In this document: one piece after another, positions 16,456-24,733 of the stretch | How positions within the stretch are numbered: the first letter of the stretch is position 1 | How the letters are laid out: each line of letters begins with the position of its first letter | Origin: Pseudonocardia parietis | GTDB taxonomy: Bacteria; Actinomycetota; Actinomycetes; Mycobacteriales; Pseudonocardiaceae | NCBI RefSeq assembly: GCF_017876315.1 | Contig: NZ_JAGINU010000001.1 | Coordinates: forward strand, 6,820,001 to 6,884,000 | Direction: 5' to 3' | DNA length: 64,000 nucleotides | Program-made: the position numbers and the translations under genes | The notes under the pieces: generated by a model | The model's input: the letters and a program-made list of their open reading frames with translations, nothing else | Databases searched by the model: none | Told to the model about the DNA's origin: nothing

Positions 16456-17385
16456 TCAGGTCAGCAGGGCCGCGACGACGAGCAGGACCGGCACCGCCGT
16501 GACGGTGGTCGCCAGTGCGGTGTCCCGGGCCAGCGTGACGGCGCGCTCGTAGCGCAGGGCGTAGCCGAAGACGTTCTGCGCCGTCGGCAGCGCGGCCAGG
16601 ACCACCGCGGCCAGCAGTGCCGGGCCGCTCAGCCCGAGCACCCCGGCCGCGAACGCCCACGCGATCAGCGGGTGCGCCACGTTCTTGATCGCCACTGCGA
16701 TCCACACCGAGCCGGCCGTCTCGCCCGTGCCCGGACGCCGGGTGCCGTACAGGGACAGGCCGAAGGCCAGCAGCATCGCCGGCACCGCGAGGTCCGCCAG
16801 CAGCTCCACCGGGGCCGTGACCGGCTCGGGAAGCCGCAGGCCTGTTCCCGACACGACCAGGCCTGCCGCCGTGGCGATCGCGATCGGGTTCCGCAGCGGC
16901 GCGAACACGATGCGCATCCAGCCCGGACGCTCACCGCGGCCGTCGCCGGGCAGGACGTCCAGCAGCGTCGTGAACAGCGGCGTCAGCACGGCGAGCTGGA
17001 ACAGCAACACCGGCGCGACGGCCGCCGGGTCGCCGAGCACGTAGGTCGCGATCGGGATGCCGAGGTTGCCGGCGTTGACGTAGCCCGACGCCATCGACCC
17101 GATCACGGTCTCCCCCGCCGGACGGCGGCGCAGCAGCGCGACCGGCACGAAGAGCAGGCAGGCGAGCGAGCTGGCGACCGCGGTGACCAGCAGCCCGGAG
17201 GAGAAGACCGCGCCGACGTCGGCGCGGGAGAGGGTGATGAACAGCAGCGCGGGCGTCGCGACGAAGAACGCCGCGCGCGCGAGCACCCGGGACCCCTGCT
17301 CACCGAGCAGCCCGCTACGCCCGAGCATGTACCCGACACCGACGACGACGCCGATGACCAGGAAACCCTCGAGCACGCCCGTCAC
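16456..17385 (-). CDS. AEC-family (auxin efflux carrier type) transporter
   Basis: A 309-residue membrane protein with about ten hydrophobic helices in the AEC arrangement. Examples are VIGVVVGVGYMLGRSGLLG at the N-terminus, SGYVNAGNLGIPIATYVLGD (the conserved broken-helix motif), PLRNPIAIATAAGLVVSG at mid-protein and ALPTAQNVFGYALRY near the C-terminus. Members export or exchange small carboxylates. Its place downstream of the GntR gene suggests it moves the acid substrate or product of the amidase/dehydrogenase pathway. The start is GTG 17385, 63 nt after the GntR stop, with no separate operator site. Confidence 0.88.
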   Translation of the reverse strand: MTGVLEGFLVIGVVVGVGYMLGRSGLLGEQGSRVLARAAFFVATPALLFITLSRADVGAVFSSGLLVTAVASSLACLLFVPVALLRRRPAGETVIGSMASGYVNAGNLGIPIATYVLGDPAAVAPVLLFQLAVLTPLFTTLLDVLPGDGRGERPGWMRIVFAPLRNPIAIATAAGLVVSGTGLRLPEPVTAPVELLADLAVPAMLLAFGLSLYGTRRPGTGETAGSVWIAVAIKNVAHPLIAWAFAAGVLGLSGPALLAAVVLAALPTAQNVFGYALRYERAVTLARDTALATTVTAVPVLLVVAALLT

Positions 17386-17448
17386 GTGCCGCTACTTTAC
17401 CCAGGGCAACGATCAGCCGGGTCCGGAGCGCGCGGCCTCACACACCCG

Positions 17449-18135
17449 TCACGCGGCGCCGGGCATCGCTGCCAGGATCCGGATGACGGCGTCGTCCATG
17501 TGCGCGGCCAGACGGTCCAGCAGCAGCCCGGTGTGCCCGTCGCGCAGCGCATCGCGCAGCCGCTGGTGCTCGACGAGGAGCTCGGCCGCCGGCGGAGCCG
17601 TCTGCTGGAACGCGGCGAGGCACATCCGGGTCTCGACCAGCAGCCCCTCGGTCATCCGGCGCAACCGCGGACTCCCGGAGGCGGCGACCAGCGCGGCGTG
17701 GAAGTCGTGGTCGGCGTCCGCGAGCGCGACCGCGTCCCCGGCCGCCGCGGCCGACTCCATCGCCCCCAACGGGATTTCCAGCGCCACGACGGCCAGCTGC
17801 CGGTCGCCGGCCAGGACCTGCAGCGCGGCCGCGCGCTCGACCGCGGTCCGGGCCAGGTAGACGTCCCGGACGTCGTCCGGGCCCAGCTCACGCACGAACA
17901 ACCCGCGGTGCCGCTCGCTGCGCAGCAGACCCTCGGCGACCAGCCGCTGCATCGCCTCGCGCAGCGGCCCGCGGCTGACGCCGAGCCGTGTGGCCAGGTC
18001 CACCTCGCCGAGCTGGGCGCCCGGCGCGAAGGTACCGCGCATGATCGCGGTGCGGATCCGGTCCGCGACGATCTCCGCGGTGGACCGCCGGCTGACCGGC
18101 TCCAGCTCCGAGACGTCCAGGCCCATCCGGCTCAT
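17449..18135 (-). CDS. GntR-family regulator, FCD (FadR-like) subfamily
   Basis: 228 residues. The N-terminal winged helix includes IVADRIRTAIMRGTFAPGAQL and the recognition region LATRLGVSRGPLREAMQRL, followed by EGLLRSERHRGLFV. The C-terminal FCD ligand domain (about 90-220) retains its metal-site pattern in DADHDFHAALVAASG and HQRLRDALRDG. ATG 18135 overlaps the racemase-like stop in an ATGA, so both are made from one message. It most likely represses the three promoters carrying TTGTCGACAA (16182, 18862, 19474), including its own operon. The inducer is unknown, presumably a small carboxylate. Confidence 0.9.
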   Translation of the reverse strand: MSRMGLDVSELEPVSRRSTAEIVADRIRTAIMRGTFAPGAQLGEVDLATRLGVSRGPLREAMQRLVAEGLLRSERHRGLFVRELGPDDVRDVYLARTAVERAAALQVLAGDRQLAVVALEIPLGAMESAAAAGDAVALADADHDFHAALVAASGSPRLRRMTEGLLVETRMCLAAFQQTAPPAAELLVEHQRLRDALRDGHTGLLLDRLAAHMDDAVIRILAAMPGAA

Positions 18136-18860
18136 CCCTTCCGGAACAGTGTCCCGAGCCCGGGCCGGTCGATGTCGGCGCCGGCCAGGCGCAGCCCCTG
18201 CCACATGCTGACCTGGTTGGCGGTCAGCACCGGCTTGCCGAGCCGGGCGTCGAGCGCGTCCAGGATCTCCACGGTGTGCAGCGCGGTGTCCGGCAGCAGC
18301 ACCGCGTCGGCCTGCGGCGCGTCCGACGACACCGCCTCGGCGAACTCGAGCACCGTCTCCACCGGCAGCGTCCCGACCTCGGCGGCGGTGATGATGTCGC
18401 GCGCGGAGACGGTCAGCACCGAGATGTCGTGGTGGGTCAGGAACTGCACGAAGGCGCCTGCGACGTCCGGTGGGTAGGTCGCCCCGATCGCCACCGTCGA
18501 CACGCCGAGCCGCCGGCAGGCGTCCACGAACGCGAACGACGTGCTCGACGCCGGCACGCCCGCCGCCCGTTCCAGGGTGGCCGCCTGCCGGGCCGCACCC
18601 TCGGGACCGAAGATGAAGCTGCCCGAGGTGCACGCCCACACGATCGCGTCGAGCGGGCCGGCCTCGGCCGCGACCCGGCGCGCTCCCTCGGCGAGGACCT
18701 CGTCGCCACCGATGTCGAGCAGCGCGTCCTCGCGGTGGGCGTCTTCCTTCATCTCCGTGTGCACCAGCGGGAGCGTGCTGCCGTCGGCCAGCAGCTTCTC
18801 GGCGCGCGGGTAATCGTCCTCGGCCGAGTAGCCGGGGTACAGGATGCCAACCGTGCTCAT
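18132..18860 (-). CDS. Asp/Glu racemase-superfamily protein (maleate isomerase-like)
   Basis: 242 residues of the superfamily that includes maleate cis-trans isomerase, Asp/Glu racemase and arylmalonate decarboxylase. The first catalytic cysteine is present in AIVWACTSGSFIFG (about residue 80). The region where the second Cys normally sits reads AVLLPDTALHTVEI, so that Cys is replaced. Single-Cys members often catalyse decarboxylation or have other altered chemistry. ATG 18860 lies 10 nt from the inferred -10 TAGGAT, so the transcript may be almost leaderless, with the operator spanning the start of transcription. It overlaps the GntR start by 4 nt. Confidence 0.8.
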   Translation of the reverse strand: MSTVGILYPGYSAEDDYPRAEKLLADGSTLPLVHTEMKEDAHREDALLDIGGDEVLAEGARRVAAEAGPLDAIVWACTSGSFIFGPEGAARQAATLERAAGVPASSTSFAFVDACRRLGVSTVAIGATYPPDVAGAFVQFLTHHDISVLTVSARDIITAAEVGTLPVETVLEFAEAVSSDAPQADAVLLPDTALHTVEILDALDARLGKPVLTANQVSMWQGLRLAGADIDRPGLGTLFRKG

Positions 18861-18861
18861 G

Positions 18862-18876
18862 TTGTCGACAATCCTA
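18862..18876 (-). promoter_or_regulatory. GntR-type operator and -10 at the racemase-like gene
   Basis: TTGTCGACAA at 18862-18871 is followed on its other side by the minus-strand -10 candidate TAGGAT (18876-18871). The palindrome ends 1 nt from the ATG at 18860. It is identical to the site at 16182. Confidence 0.65.
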
Positions 18877-18915
18877 CAGACCTGCGGAAGATCGCAAGCC
18901 CTTCCGGCTGCCGAC

Positions 18916-19416
18916 TCAGCTGTCGACCCTCGAGTACACGAGCCGCTCCCCGACGCTGCCCGAGCGCCAGACGTCGTGGCAGGCCGTCGCCATCGCGTCC
19001 AGCCCGTCGACGATCGTGGCGAACACGTTGCCCGGTACCCACCCGACATCGCCGTTGAGCAGCAGGTTGTTGCGGCCGTAGAAGATCGCCAGGTCGATCC
19101 CGCCCGCCGCGGCGTCGATACCCTGGTCGTCCTTGAACGCCGCGTCGAGCATCCCGCCGTGGAAGTCGAAGTAGCAGACGTCACCCGGGATCGGGGTGAC
19201 CGTCGGGTTCTCCTGACCGATCCGCGGACCGAACCGCGGGACGATCGTGTAGACCTCGTTGCGGGCGTACTTGGCATGCTGCGCGTCGCCGCCCTGCGGG
19301 CCGCCCGCGAGCGCCTCCCAGACCGCCGCGGACGTGCGCGGCGCCTCCTTCTCCAGCAGCTCGGCCGTGCAGCCGACGCCACGCTTCGCGAGTTCGATCC
19401 TGATCAGCTTGGACAC
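18916..19416 (-). CDS. DUF3830 (cyclophilin-like) protein
   Basis: A 166-residue protein matching the DUF3830 pattern: KLIRIELAKRGVGCTAELLEKEAPRTSAAVWEAL at the start, NEVYTIVP in the middle and PGDVCYFDF later. The family has a cyclophilin-like beta-barrel and tends to sit beside amidases, racemase-like proteins and aminotransferases in amide or hydantoin catabolism clusters, as here. Biochemical role unproven. The start is GTG 19416, after GGGGGT. It is transcribed from the bidirectional region at 19473-19505, divergent from the dehydrogenase. Confidence 0.75.
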   Translation of the reverse strand: MSKLIRIELAKRGVGCTAELLEKEAPRTSAAVWEALAGGPQGGDAQHAKYARNEVYTIVPRFGPRIGQENPTVTPIPGDVCYFDFHGGMLDAAFKDDQGIDAAAGGIDLAIFYGRNNLLLNGDVGWVPGNVFATIVDGLDAMATACHDVWRSGSVGERLVYSRVDS

Positions 19417-19472
19417 TCGGACCCCCGGGGTCGATCGTGGGTGCGGGGAAACGCCTCCGCCCGGATAGGCGG

Positions 19473-19505
19473 ATTGTTGACAATCCTAGGTGCGCTTCCT
19501 AGCGT
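19473..19505. promoter_or_regulatory. Bidirectional promoter with GntR-type operator
   Basis: Plus strand: TTGACA (19477-19482), 17-nt spacer, TAGCGT (19500-19505), a near-canonical promoter for the dehydrogenase-amidase pair. Minus strand: TAGGAT (19488-19483) as -10 for DUF3830. The operator ATTGTTGACAAT (19473-19484) overlaps the plus -35 and the minus -10, so one bound repressor could silence both directions. Confidence 0.7.
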
Positions 19506-19543
19506 GTCAACGCCGCCCGACCTCCCCACGACAGGATCGTGCT

Positions 19544-20530
19544 TTGCCGGTTTCCGCTGGTCAGGACCACAACGTCGTCACCGTGCTGCACGGCGGCGAG
19601 CATCCGCCCGGACTCGGGTCGAAGGCGGGTGACACACATCTCCGGTTCGCCTCGACGGAGAACGAGCTGGCCGAGGCGCTGCCCGGCAGCGATGTGCTGC
19701 TCACCTGGGACTTCACCTCCGACGCCGTCAAACAGGTCTGGAGCAGCGACCTGACCCGGGAGCTGCGCTGGGTGCACACGGCCAGTGCGGGCGTGGACCG
19801 GGTCGCGTTCCCCGAGCTGCTCGCCGCGCCGGTGACCCTCACGAACTCCCGCGGCGTCTTCGACCGGCCGATGGCCGAGTTCGTGCTCGGCGCCGTGATC
19901 GCGTTCGCCAAGGACACCGCACGGTCGCTGACGCTGCAGCGCGAACACCTCTGGCAGCACCGGGAGACCGAGACGGTCGCCGGCAAGGTCGTCACCGTCG
20001 TCGGCAGCGGCCCGATCGGGCACGCCATCGCGGGGCTGCTGACCGCCGTCGGGATGACCGTGCGACTGGTCGGCCGGCGCGCCGCGGACGGCGTGCACGC
20101 CTTCGACGAGCTGCCCGGCCTGCTCCCCGACTCCGACTACCTGGTGCTCGCGGCGCCGCTGACCGACGCGACCCGCGGCATGGTGCACACCGGCACGATC
20201 GCGCTGTTGCCCGAGCGGGCCCGGGTGATCAACGTCGGCCGCGGGCCGCTGATCGTGCAGGACGACCTCACCGAGGCACTGCGCGGCGGCCGCCTCGCCG
20301 GTGCCGCGCTCGACGTCTTCGAGGTCGAGCCGCTGCCGGCCGACTCCCCGCTGTGGGCGATGGAGAACGTGCTGATCTCCCCGCACATGTCCGGCGACGT
20401 CGTCGGCTGGAAGGACATGCTCGTCGAGCTGTTCGTGGACAACCTGGTGCGCTACCGGGACGGCGACGAGCTGCGCAATGTCGTGGACAAGGAACGTGGA
20501 TACGTGAGCACCTCCGGAGGCAACCAGTGA
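19544..20530 (+). CDS. D-2-hydroxyacid dehydrogenase, NAD(P)-dependent
   Basis: About 328 residues. Substrate-domain features include WVHTASAGVDRVAFPEL and TNSRGVFDRPMAEFVLG. The nucleotide motif is VVTVVGSGPIGHAIAGLL (GxGxxG), with the active-site Arg in INVGRGPLIVQDDL, Glu in FEVEPLP and His in NVLISPHMSGD. These enzymes interconvert 2-hydroxy and 2-keto acids. The start is uncertain: TTG 19544 is chosen because AGGA sits 7 nt upstream and the inferred transcription start is near 19512, which excludes the in-frame GTG at 19490; GTG 19583 is also possible. The stop overlaps the amidase start (GTGA). Confidence 0.82.
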   Translation: MPVSAGQDHNVVTVLHGGEHPPGLGSKAGDTHLRFASTENELAEALPGSDVLLTWDFTSDAVKQVWSSDLTRELRWVHTASAGVDRVAFPELLAAPVTLTNSRGVFDRPMAEFVLGAVIAFAKDTARSLTLQREHLWQHRETETVAGKVVTVVGSGPIGHAIAGLLTAVGMTVRLVGRRAADGVHAFDELPGLLPDSDYLVLAAPLTDATRGMVHTGTIALLPERARVINVGRGPLIVQDDLTEALRGGRLAGAALDVFEVEPLPADSPLWAMENVLISPHMSGDVVGWKDMLVELFVDNLVRYRDGDELRNVVDKERGYVSTSGGNQ

Positions 20531-21930
20531 CGACAGCAGACCTCAGCGCGACCGAGCTGCTGGCCGGTTACCGCACCGGCGAGATCTCCCCCGTCCAGGC
20601 CACCCGGGACTCCCTGGACCGGATCGAGGCGTTCGACGGCGCCGTCAACGCGTTCTGTCTGGTCGACGCCGACCACGCGCTGGCCCAGGCCAAGGACTCC
20701 GAGGCCCGCTGGCAGGCCGGGGAACCGATCGGCCCGCTGGACGGCGTCCCGACGTCGATCAAGGACATGCTGCTGACGATCGGCTGGCCGACCCGGCGCG
20801 GCTCGACGACGACGTCGCCGGACGGTCCGTTCGAGGTCGACGGCCCGCCGGTCGCCCGGGTCCGCGCGGCGGGCGCGGTGCTGCTGGGCAAGAACACCAC
20901 GCCCGAGCTGGCCTGGAAGGGTGTCACCGACTCCCCGTCCGGCGGCGTCACCACGAACCCGTGGGACCCGGCACTGACCGCCGGCGGTTCGTCGGGCGGC
21001 AGCGCGGCGGCCGTCGGGCTCGGAATGGGACAGCTGTCGCTGGGGACCGACGCCGGCGGATCGGTCCGCATCCCGGCTGCGTTCACCGGCACCGTCGCGC
21101 ACAAGCCCACCTACGGCCGGATCTCGCACTACCCGGGCTCCGCCTTCGGCACCCTGGCCCACGTCGGCCCGATGACCCGCACGGTCGCCGACACGGCCCT
21201 GCTCCACGACGTCGTCTCCCAGCCCGACACCCGCGACCCGTGGGCGTTCGACGTGCCCCGCGAGTCCGCGGTCGAGCGTCTCGCCGGCGGGGCACAGGGC
21301 CTGCGGATCGCGTTCTCCCCGACCCTCGGCTACGTCGACGTCGATCCGGAGGTCGCCGCGCTGGTCGCCGAGGCCGTCGCGGTGTTCTCCCGGGAGCTGG
21401 GTGCCACCGTGGAGACCGCCGATCCCGGGTTCGTCGACCCGATCGAGCCGTTCCACACGTTGTGGTTCGCCGCGGCCGCGAAGTCCCTCGAGCCGATCGG
21501 CGCCGAGGCCCGCCGGGCCATGGACCCGGCGCTGGTGGAGATCGCCGAACAGGGTGCCGCCGTGTCCGCGCTCGACTACCTGGGCGCGATGGCCGTCCGC
21601 AACGAGCTCGGCACGCTCATGGGTGCCTTCCACCAGCAGTACGACCTGCTGCTCACCCCGACCCTGCCGATCACGGCGTTCGAGGGCGGCCGGGAGGTCC
21701 CCGACGGCTGGCCGAACCCGCGCTGGACGTCGTGGACCCCGTTCACCTACCCGTTCAACATGACCCAGCAGCCGGCCACGTCGGTGCCGTGCGGGTTCAC
21801 CTCGGCCGGGCTGCCGGTCGGGCTGCAGGTGGTCGGACCGCGGCACGCCGACGCCACCGTGCTCGCCGCCGCGCACGCGTACCAGCAGGCCACCGAGCAC
21901 CACCTGCGCCGGCCGGCCCTGCTCGGCTGA
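20527..21930 (+). CDS. Amidase-signature hydrolase
   Basis: A 467-residue amidase-signature enzyme. The Ser-cisSer-Lys triad is visible: Lys in GVPTSIKDM, the Gly/Ser-rich core TAGGSSGGSAAAVG and the nucleophile region LGTDAGGSVRIPAAFTG. The C-terminal half has PFTYPFNMTQQPATSVPCG. It hydrolyses an unknown carboxamide to acid plus ammonia or amine. GTG 20527 is preceded by GGAGG and coupled to the dehydrogenase. With the aminotransferase, racemase-like enzyme and DUF3830 it suggests breakdown of an amide of a dicarboxylic or hydroxy acid, though the compound cannot be named. A GatA role is unlikely because gatB/gatC are absent. Confidence 0.9.
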   Translation: MTTADLSATELLAGYRTGEISPVQATRDSLDRIEAFDGAVNAFCLVDADHALAQAKDSEARWQAGEPIGPLDGVPTSIKDMLLTIGWPTRRGSTTTSPDGPFEVDGPPVARVRAAGAVLLGKNTTPELAWKGVTDSPSGGVTTNPWDPALTAGGSSGGSAAAVGLGMGQLSLGTDAGGSVRIPAAFTGTVAHKPTYGRISHYPGSAFGTLAHVGPMTRTVADTALLHDVVSQPDTRDPWAFDVPRESAVERLAGGAQGLRIAFSPTLGYVDVDPEVAALVAEAVAVFSRELGATVETADPGFVDPIEPFHTLWFAAAAKSLEPIGAEARRAMDPALVEIAEQGAAVSALDYLGAMAVRNELGTLMGAFHQQYDLLLTPTLPITAFEGGREVPDGWPNPRWTSWTPFTYPFNMTQQPATSVPCGFTSAGLPVGLQVVGPRHADATVLAAAHAYQQATEHHLRRPALLG

Positions 21931-21957
21931 GCCGCACCGGCCCGGCCCCGGCGCCCG

Positions 21958-22404
21958 TCAGGTGGCGTCGGGGTCGACCGGGGGCTGCTCGTTCGCGGCA
22001 AGCGGCGGCTGCTGCGCGGGACGCGCCGGGGGCGGGGTGCTCGCCGCCGCCCCACCTGCGGCGCCGCCGGCGATCGCCGCACCGGCGGCCGACGCGCCGT
22101 TGGCGCCGGGGGCGAACCCGTTCGGCTTCACCGGCTCGTCCTCGGCGAACAGGCTGCGGGTGATCGCGCGGCGCGGGTTGAACGACCGCAGGCTGCGCAG
22201 GTCGTTGAGCGGCTGCTGGATCTGGTCGAACTCCGGGCCCAGTTCCTTCTTCAGATGGTTCTGGGCGCCGGTCGCGTACTCCTTGACCTTGCGCACGGCG
22301 CTGCCCAGCCAGCGCGCGGCCTCCGGGAGGCGCTCCGGGCCGAGGATGAACAGGCCCGCGACGACGAGGACCAGGATCTCCCACATGCCGATGTTCTCGA
22401 ACAC
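21958..22404 (-). CDS. tatB: Twin-arginine translocase subunit TatB
   Basis: 148 residues from GTG 22404. The N-terminal transmembrane hairpin FENIGMWEILVLVVAGLFILGPERLPEAARWLG has the Glu in helix 1 and the GPxRLP hinge diagnostic of TatB. An amphipathic helix follows (VRKVKEYATGAQNHLKKEL), and DLRSLRSFNPRRAI is typical of actinobacterial TatB. The tail from ~95 is Ala/Pro/Gly-rich. It works with TatA/TatC to export folded proteins. It is adjacent to htrA (50 nt) in the conserved sigE-rseA-htrA-tatB order. Confidence 0.93.
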   Translation of the reverse strand: MFENIGMWEILVLVVAGLFILGPERLPEAARWLGSAVRKVKEYATGAQNHLKKELGPEFDQIQQPLNDLRSLRSFNPRRAITRSLFAEDEPVKPNGFAPGANGASAAGAAIAGGAAGGAAASTPPPARPAQQPPLAANEQPPVDPDAT

Positions 22405-22453
22405 ACCGACAGGGTACGGCGGGCTGCCGTGACCCGGTCGGGAGCCACTCCGG

Positions 22454-24001
22454 TCAGCGCCGACCGAGGGTTGCGGTGACGGTGAGCGGCCGGCCCTGGC
22501 GGACCAGCTCGACCGGGACCTGTGCGCCCGGGTCGTGCTCCCGGACAGCGACGACGAGCTCGTCGGCACTCGCGATGGGGCGGCCCGCGACCCGTACGAC
22601 GACGTCGCCCTCGGCGACGCCGGCCGCCGCGGCGGGACCGCCCGCGACGACGTTCTGGATCTGGGCGCCGTCGGTGGCGCCGTCGGTGACCGAGCGCGCG
22701 TTCACCCCGAGGTCGGAGTGTTCGACCCGGCCGGTCCGGATCAGCTCCTCCGCGATGGCGCGGGCGTCGTCGATCGGGACGGCGAACCCGAGCCCGATCG
22801 ACCCGCCCTGCCCGCCGGCCTCGGCGCTGCCGGCGCTGCGGATCGCGGTGTTGATACCGACGACGGCGCCGGTCGCGTCGACCAGCGGGCCGCCGGAGTT
22901 ACCGGGGTTGATCGCGGCGTCGGTCTGCACGGCGTCGATCACCGCGTCGCCTGCGCTGCCCTCCGGGTCGAGCCGCACCGGACGGTCGACGGCGGAGACG
23001 ATCCCCGTGGTGACGGTGCCGGCGAGCCCGAACGGGGACCCGATCGCGATGACGGCGTCGCCCACGGCCAGCTCGGACGACCGGCCGATCGCGGCGACGG
23101 TCGGGTTCGCCACCGGCACCTTCACCACTGCCAGGTCGGTCATCGGGTCGGTGCCGACCACGGTCGCCGGCAGCCGGGACCCGTCGGCGAACACGGCCTC
23201 GACCGTGCCCTGACCGGGCCCGGTGGCCGGGGCGACGACGTGGTCGTTGGTGAGTACGTAGCCGCCCGGGTCGATGACGACCCCGGAGCCGTTGCCCGCC
23301 TGGTTCCCGACCGTCACCTCCAGCGACACGACCGACGGCAGGACGCGACCGGCCACCTCCGGCACCGAGCCGGGCGGCCGTTCCTTCGCCTCCTCCGCGG
23401 CCGCCAGCACCGCGCCGGGGCTCGTCAGTGCGCTCGCGCCGGCCGCCGTCCAGTGCCCGACCACGCCGCCGAGCGCACCGGCACCGAGCGCCAGGACCCC
23501 CAGGATCGCCAGCGCCCGTGGCTGGACCCTCTTGCCGAAGAGCACCTCGCGGACGCTGAGCCGCGGACCGTCCTCGGGTTCCGGGGCCGGGCCCGGCTCA
23601 CCGGCACCGTGCGGTGGCGCCGCGACCACCGGGGTGCCGGGATCACGCCAGGGATCCGCGGCGGAACCGCCGGGCCAGAACGGCTCCCTGCTCTGCTCAC
23701 CGGGGGTGGCCATCCCGTCGGGGCCGGACGAGGGCGGGCGCTGCAGACCGGACCCCGCGGTCTCCGGGCGGCCGAAGGCCCGGGCGACGGCGGCGGTGGG
23801 TGGCCGCGTCGCGGCGAACCCGGACGTGCCGGTGTGCGACGGGGGCGGTGCGAACGACGAGTCGACGCCCTCGGGCCTGCCGAACGCGGTCCGCTCGGCG
23901 GGATCGGTGTCCGGGCGTTCCAGCGGACGCGGGCGCAGCCGGACCGGCGTCGTGCCGTCGTTCGAGCCGTCACCGTCCCGGGGATCCGGGGTATCGGTCA
24001 T
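22454..24001 (-). CDS. htrA: Membrane-anchored HtrA/DegP-type serine protease
   Basis: 515 residues. A disordered cytoplasmic N-terminus (1-~145) leads to a transmembrane helix at about 163-181, an extracytoplasmic trypsin-like domain with triad His254 (TNDHVV), Asp289 (PMTDLAVVKV) and Ser369 (NPGNSGGPL), and a C-terminal PDZ domain at about 430-510. It is a quality-control protease acting in the SigE envelope stress response. The N-terminal tail contains GEQSR at 101-105, encoded by a copy of the dispersed repeat (23688-23701). ATG 24001 is preferred because GGAG lies just upstream; GTG 24019 is in frame. Confidence 0.93.
   Translation of the reverse strand: MTDTPDPRDGDGSNDGTTPVRLRPRPLERPDTDPAERTAFGRPEGVDSSFAPPPSHTGTSGFAATRPPTAAVARAFGRPETAGSGLQRPPSSGPDGMATPGEQSREPFWPGGSAADPWRDPGTPVVAAPPHGAGEPGPAPEPEDGPRLSVREVLFGKRVQPRALAILGVLALGAGALGGVVGHWTAAGASALTSPGAVLAAAEEAKERPPGSVPEVAGRVLPSVVSLEVTVGNQAGNGSGVVIDPGGYVLTNDHVVAPATGPGQGTVEAVFADGSRLPATVVGTDPMTDLAVVKVPVANPTVAAIGRSSELAVGDAVIAIGSPFGLAGTVTTGIVSAVDRPVRLDPEGSAGDAVIDAVQTDAAINPGNSGGPLVDATGAVVGINTAIRSAGSAEAGGQGGSIGLGFAVPIDDARAIAEELIRTGRVEHSDLGVNARSVTDGATDGAQIQNVVAGGPAAAAGVAEGDVVVRVAGRPIASADELVVAVREHDPGAQVPVELVRQGRPLTVTATLGRR
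23688..23701 (-). repeat. Dispersed repeat copy inside htrA
   Basis: The minus strand reads GGTGAGCAGAGCAG here, in the htrA frame as GEQSR, inside the disordered cytoplasmic tail. The copy is sense-oriented relative to the gene. Confidence 0.7.
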
Positions 24002-24076
24002 CGGCGCTCCATCCCCCACTGCACCGGACCAGCGTGCCCGTCCGGTGGTGAAGTCCCTGTGTCGGCGGGACCGGCC

Positions 24077-24733
24077 TCAGCCGGGGAAGGGCAGGCCTGC
24101 GTTGCGCACGGTCGGCGCCGGGGTGCCCGGCGCGGCGCTGCCGGTCGGTGACGCGGGAGTGCCCGGGGTGGGCATCGCCGACGTCGAGCGCTGCCGCGGC
24201 GCCGGGGTGGGGGTGGTCGCGAACCGGGCGACGGCGGCCGCACCCGGCCCCTGTCCGCCGGGGGCGGGCGCGGGGGCCTGCGACGTCGCGGCCGGGAGGC
24301 CGAACGCGAGCGCTCCGAGCGCGATCCCGGACACGGCGGCCCCGGTACCGAGTCGCATCCGGCGCGACCGCCGGGACCGGCGCTGCTCCCCGTCGAACGC
24401 GGCGGGGCGCAGGACCGAGACGAGTTCACCCTCCTGGGTGAGCGACAGGCCGGCCGGCGGCGGGGGCAGCTCGGTGTCCTGCGGGATCGAGCGCAGCGCG
24501 CTCATCAGCGACGGGGGCAGGGTCGGCGCGTCGGCTCCGCGCAGCGCGGACCGGGCGCGCCGCTGCTCGGCGACCTCGGCGACGCAGTCCGCGCACCGCT
24601 CCAGGTGCCGGGTCGCCCGGTCGTGCGGGCCGGAGGCCAGCTCGTCGTCGACGTAGGCGACGACCGCCTCGAGCGTCAGGTGGGTCTCCCCCCAGTCCGG
24701 GGGGACGACCTGGAAACGCCGTCGATCGGTCAC
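24077..24733 (-). CDS. rseA: Anti-sigma factor of SigE (RseA-type, zinc finger)
   Basis: 218 residues. The N-terminal anti-sigma domain has LTLEAVVAYVDDELASG and the zinc motif HLERCADC (HX3CX2C, about residues 43-50). A hydrophobic helix near 135-155 (GAAVSGIALGALAFGLPAA) is followed by a Pro/Ala/Thr-rich tail. It probably binds and holds SigE until oxidation, phosphorylation or proteolysis releases it; the mechanism is known for the mycobacterial homolog and inferred here. GTG 24733 overlaps the sigE stop in a GTGA, keeping sigma and anti-sigma stoichiometric. Confidence 0.88.
   Translation of the reverse strand: MTDRRRFQVVPPDWGETHLTLEAVVAYVDDELASGPHDRATRHLERCADCVAEVAEQRRARSALRGADAPTLPPSLMSALRSIPQDTELPPPPAGLSLTQEGELVSVLRPAAFDGEQRRSRRSRRMRLGTGAAVSGIALGALAFGLPAATSQAPAPAPGGQGPGAAAVARFATTPTPAPRQRSTSAMPTPGTPASPTGSAAPGTPAPTVRNAGLPFPG

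Noticed and set aside
20527..21930. GatA subunit of the aspartyl/glutamyl-tRNA amidotransferase
   Set aside because: The amidase signature fits GatA broadly, but no gatB/gatC are present and the gene is coupled to a dehydrogenase and a GntR-type operator.
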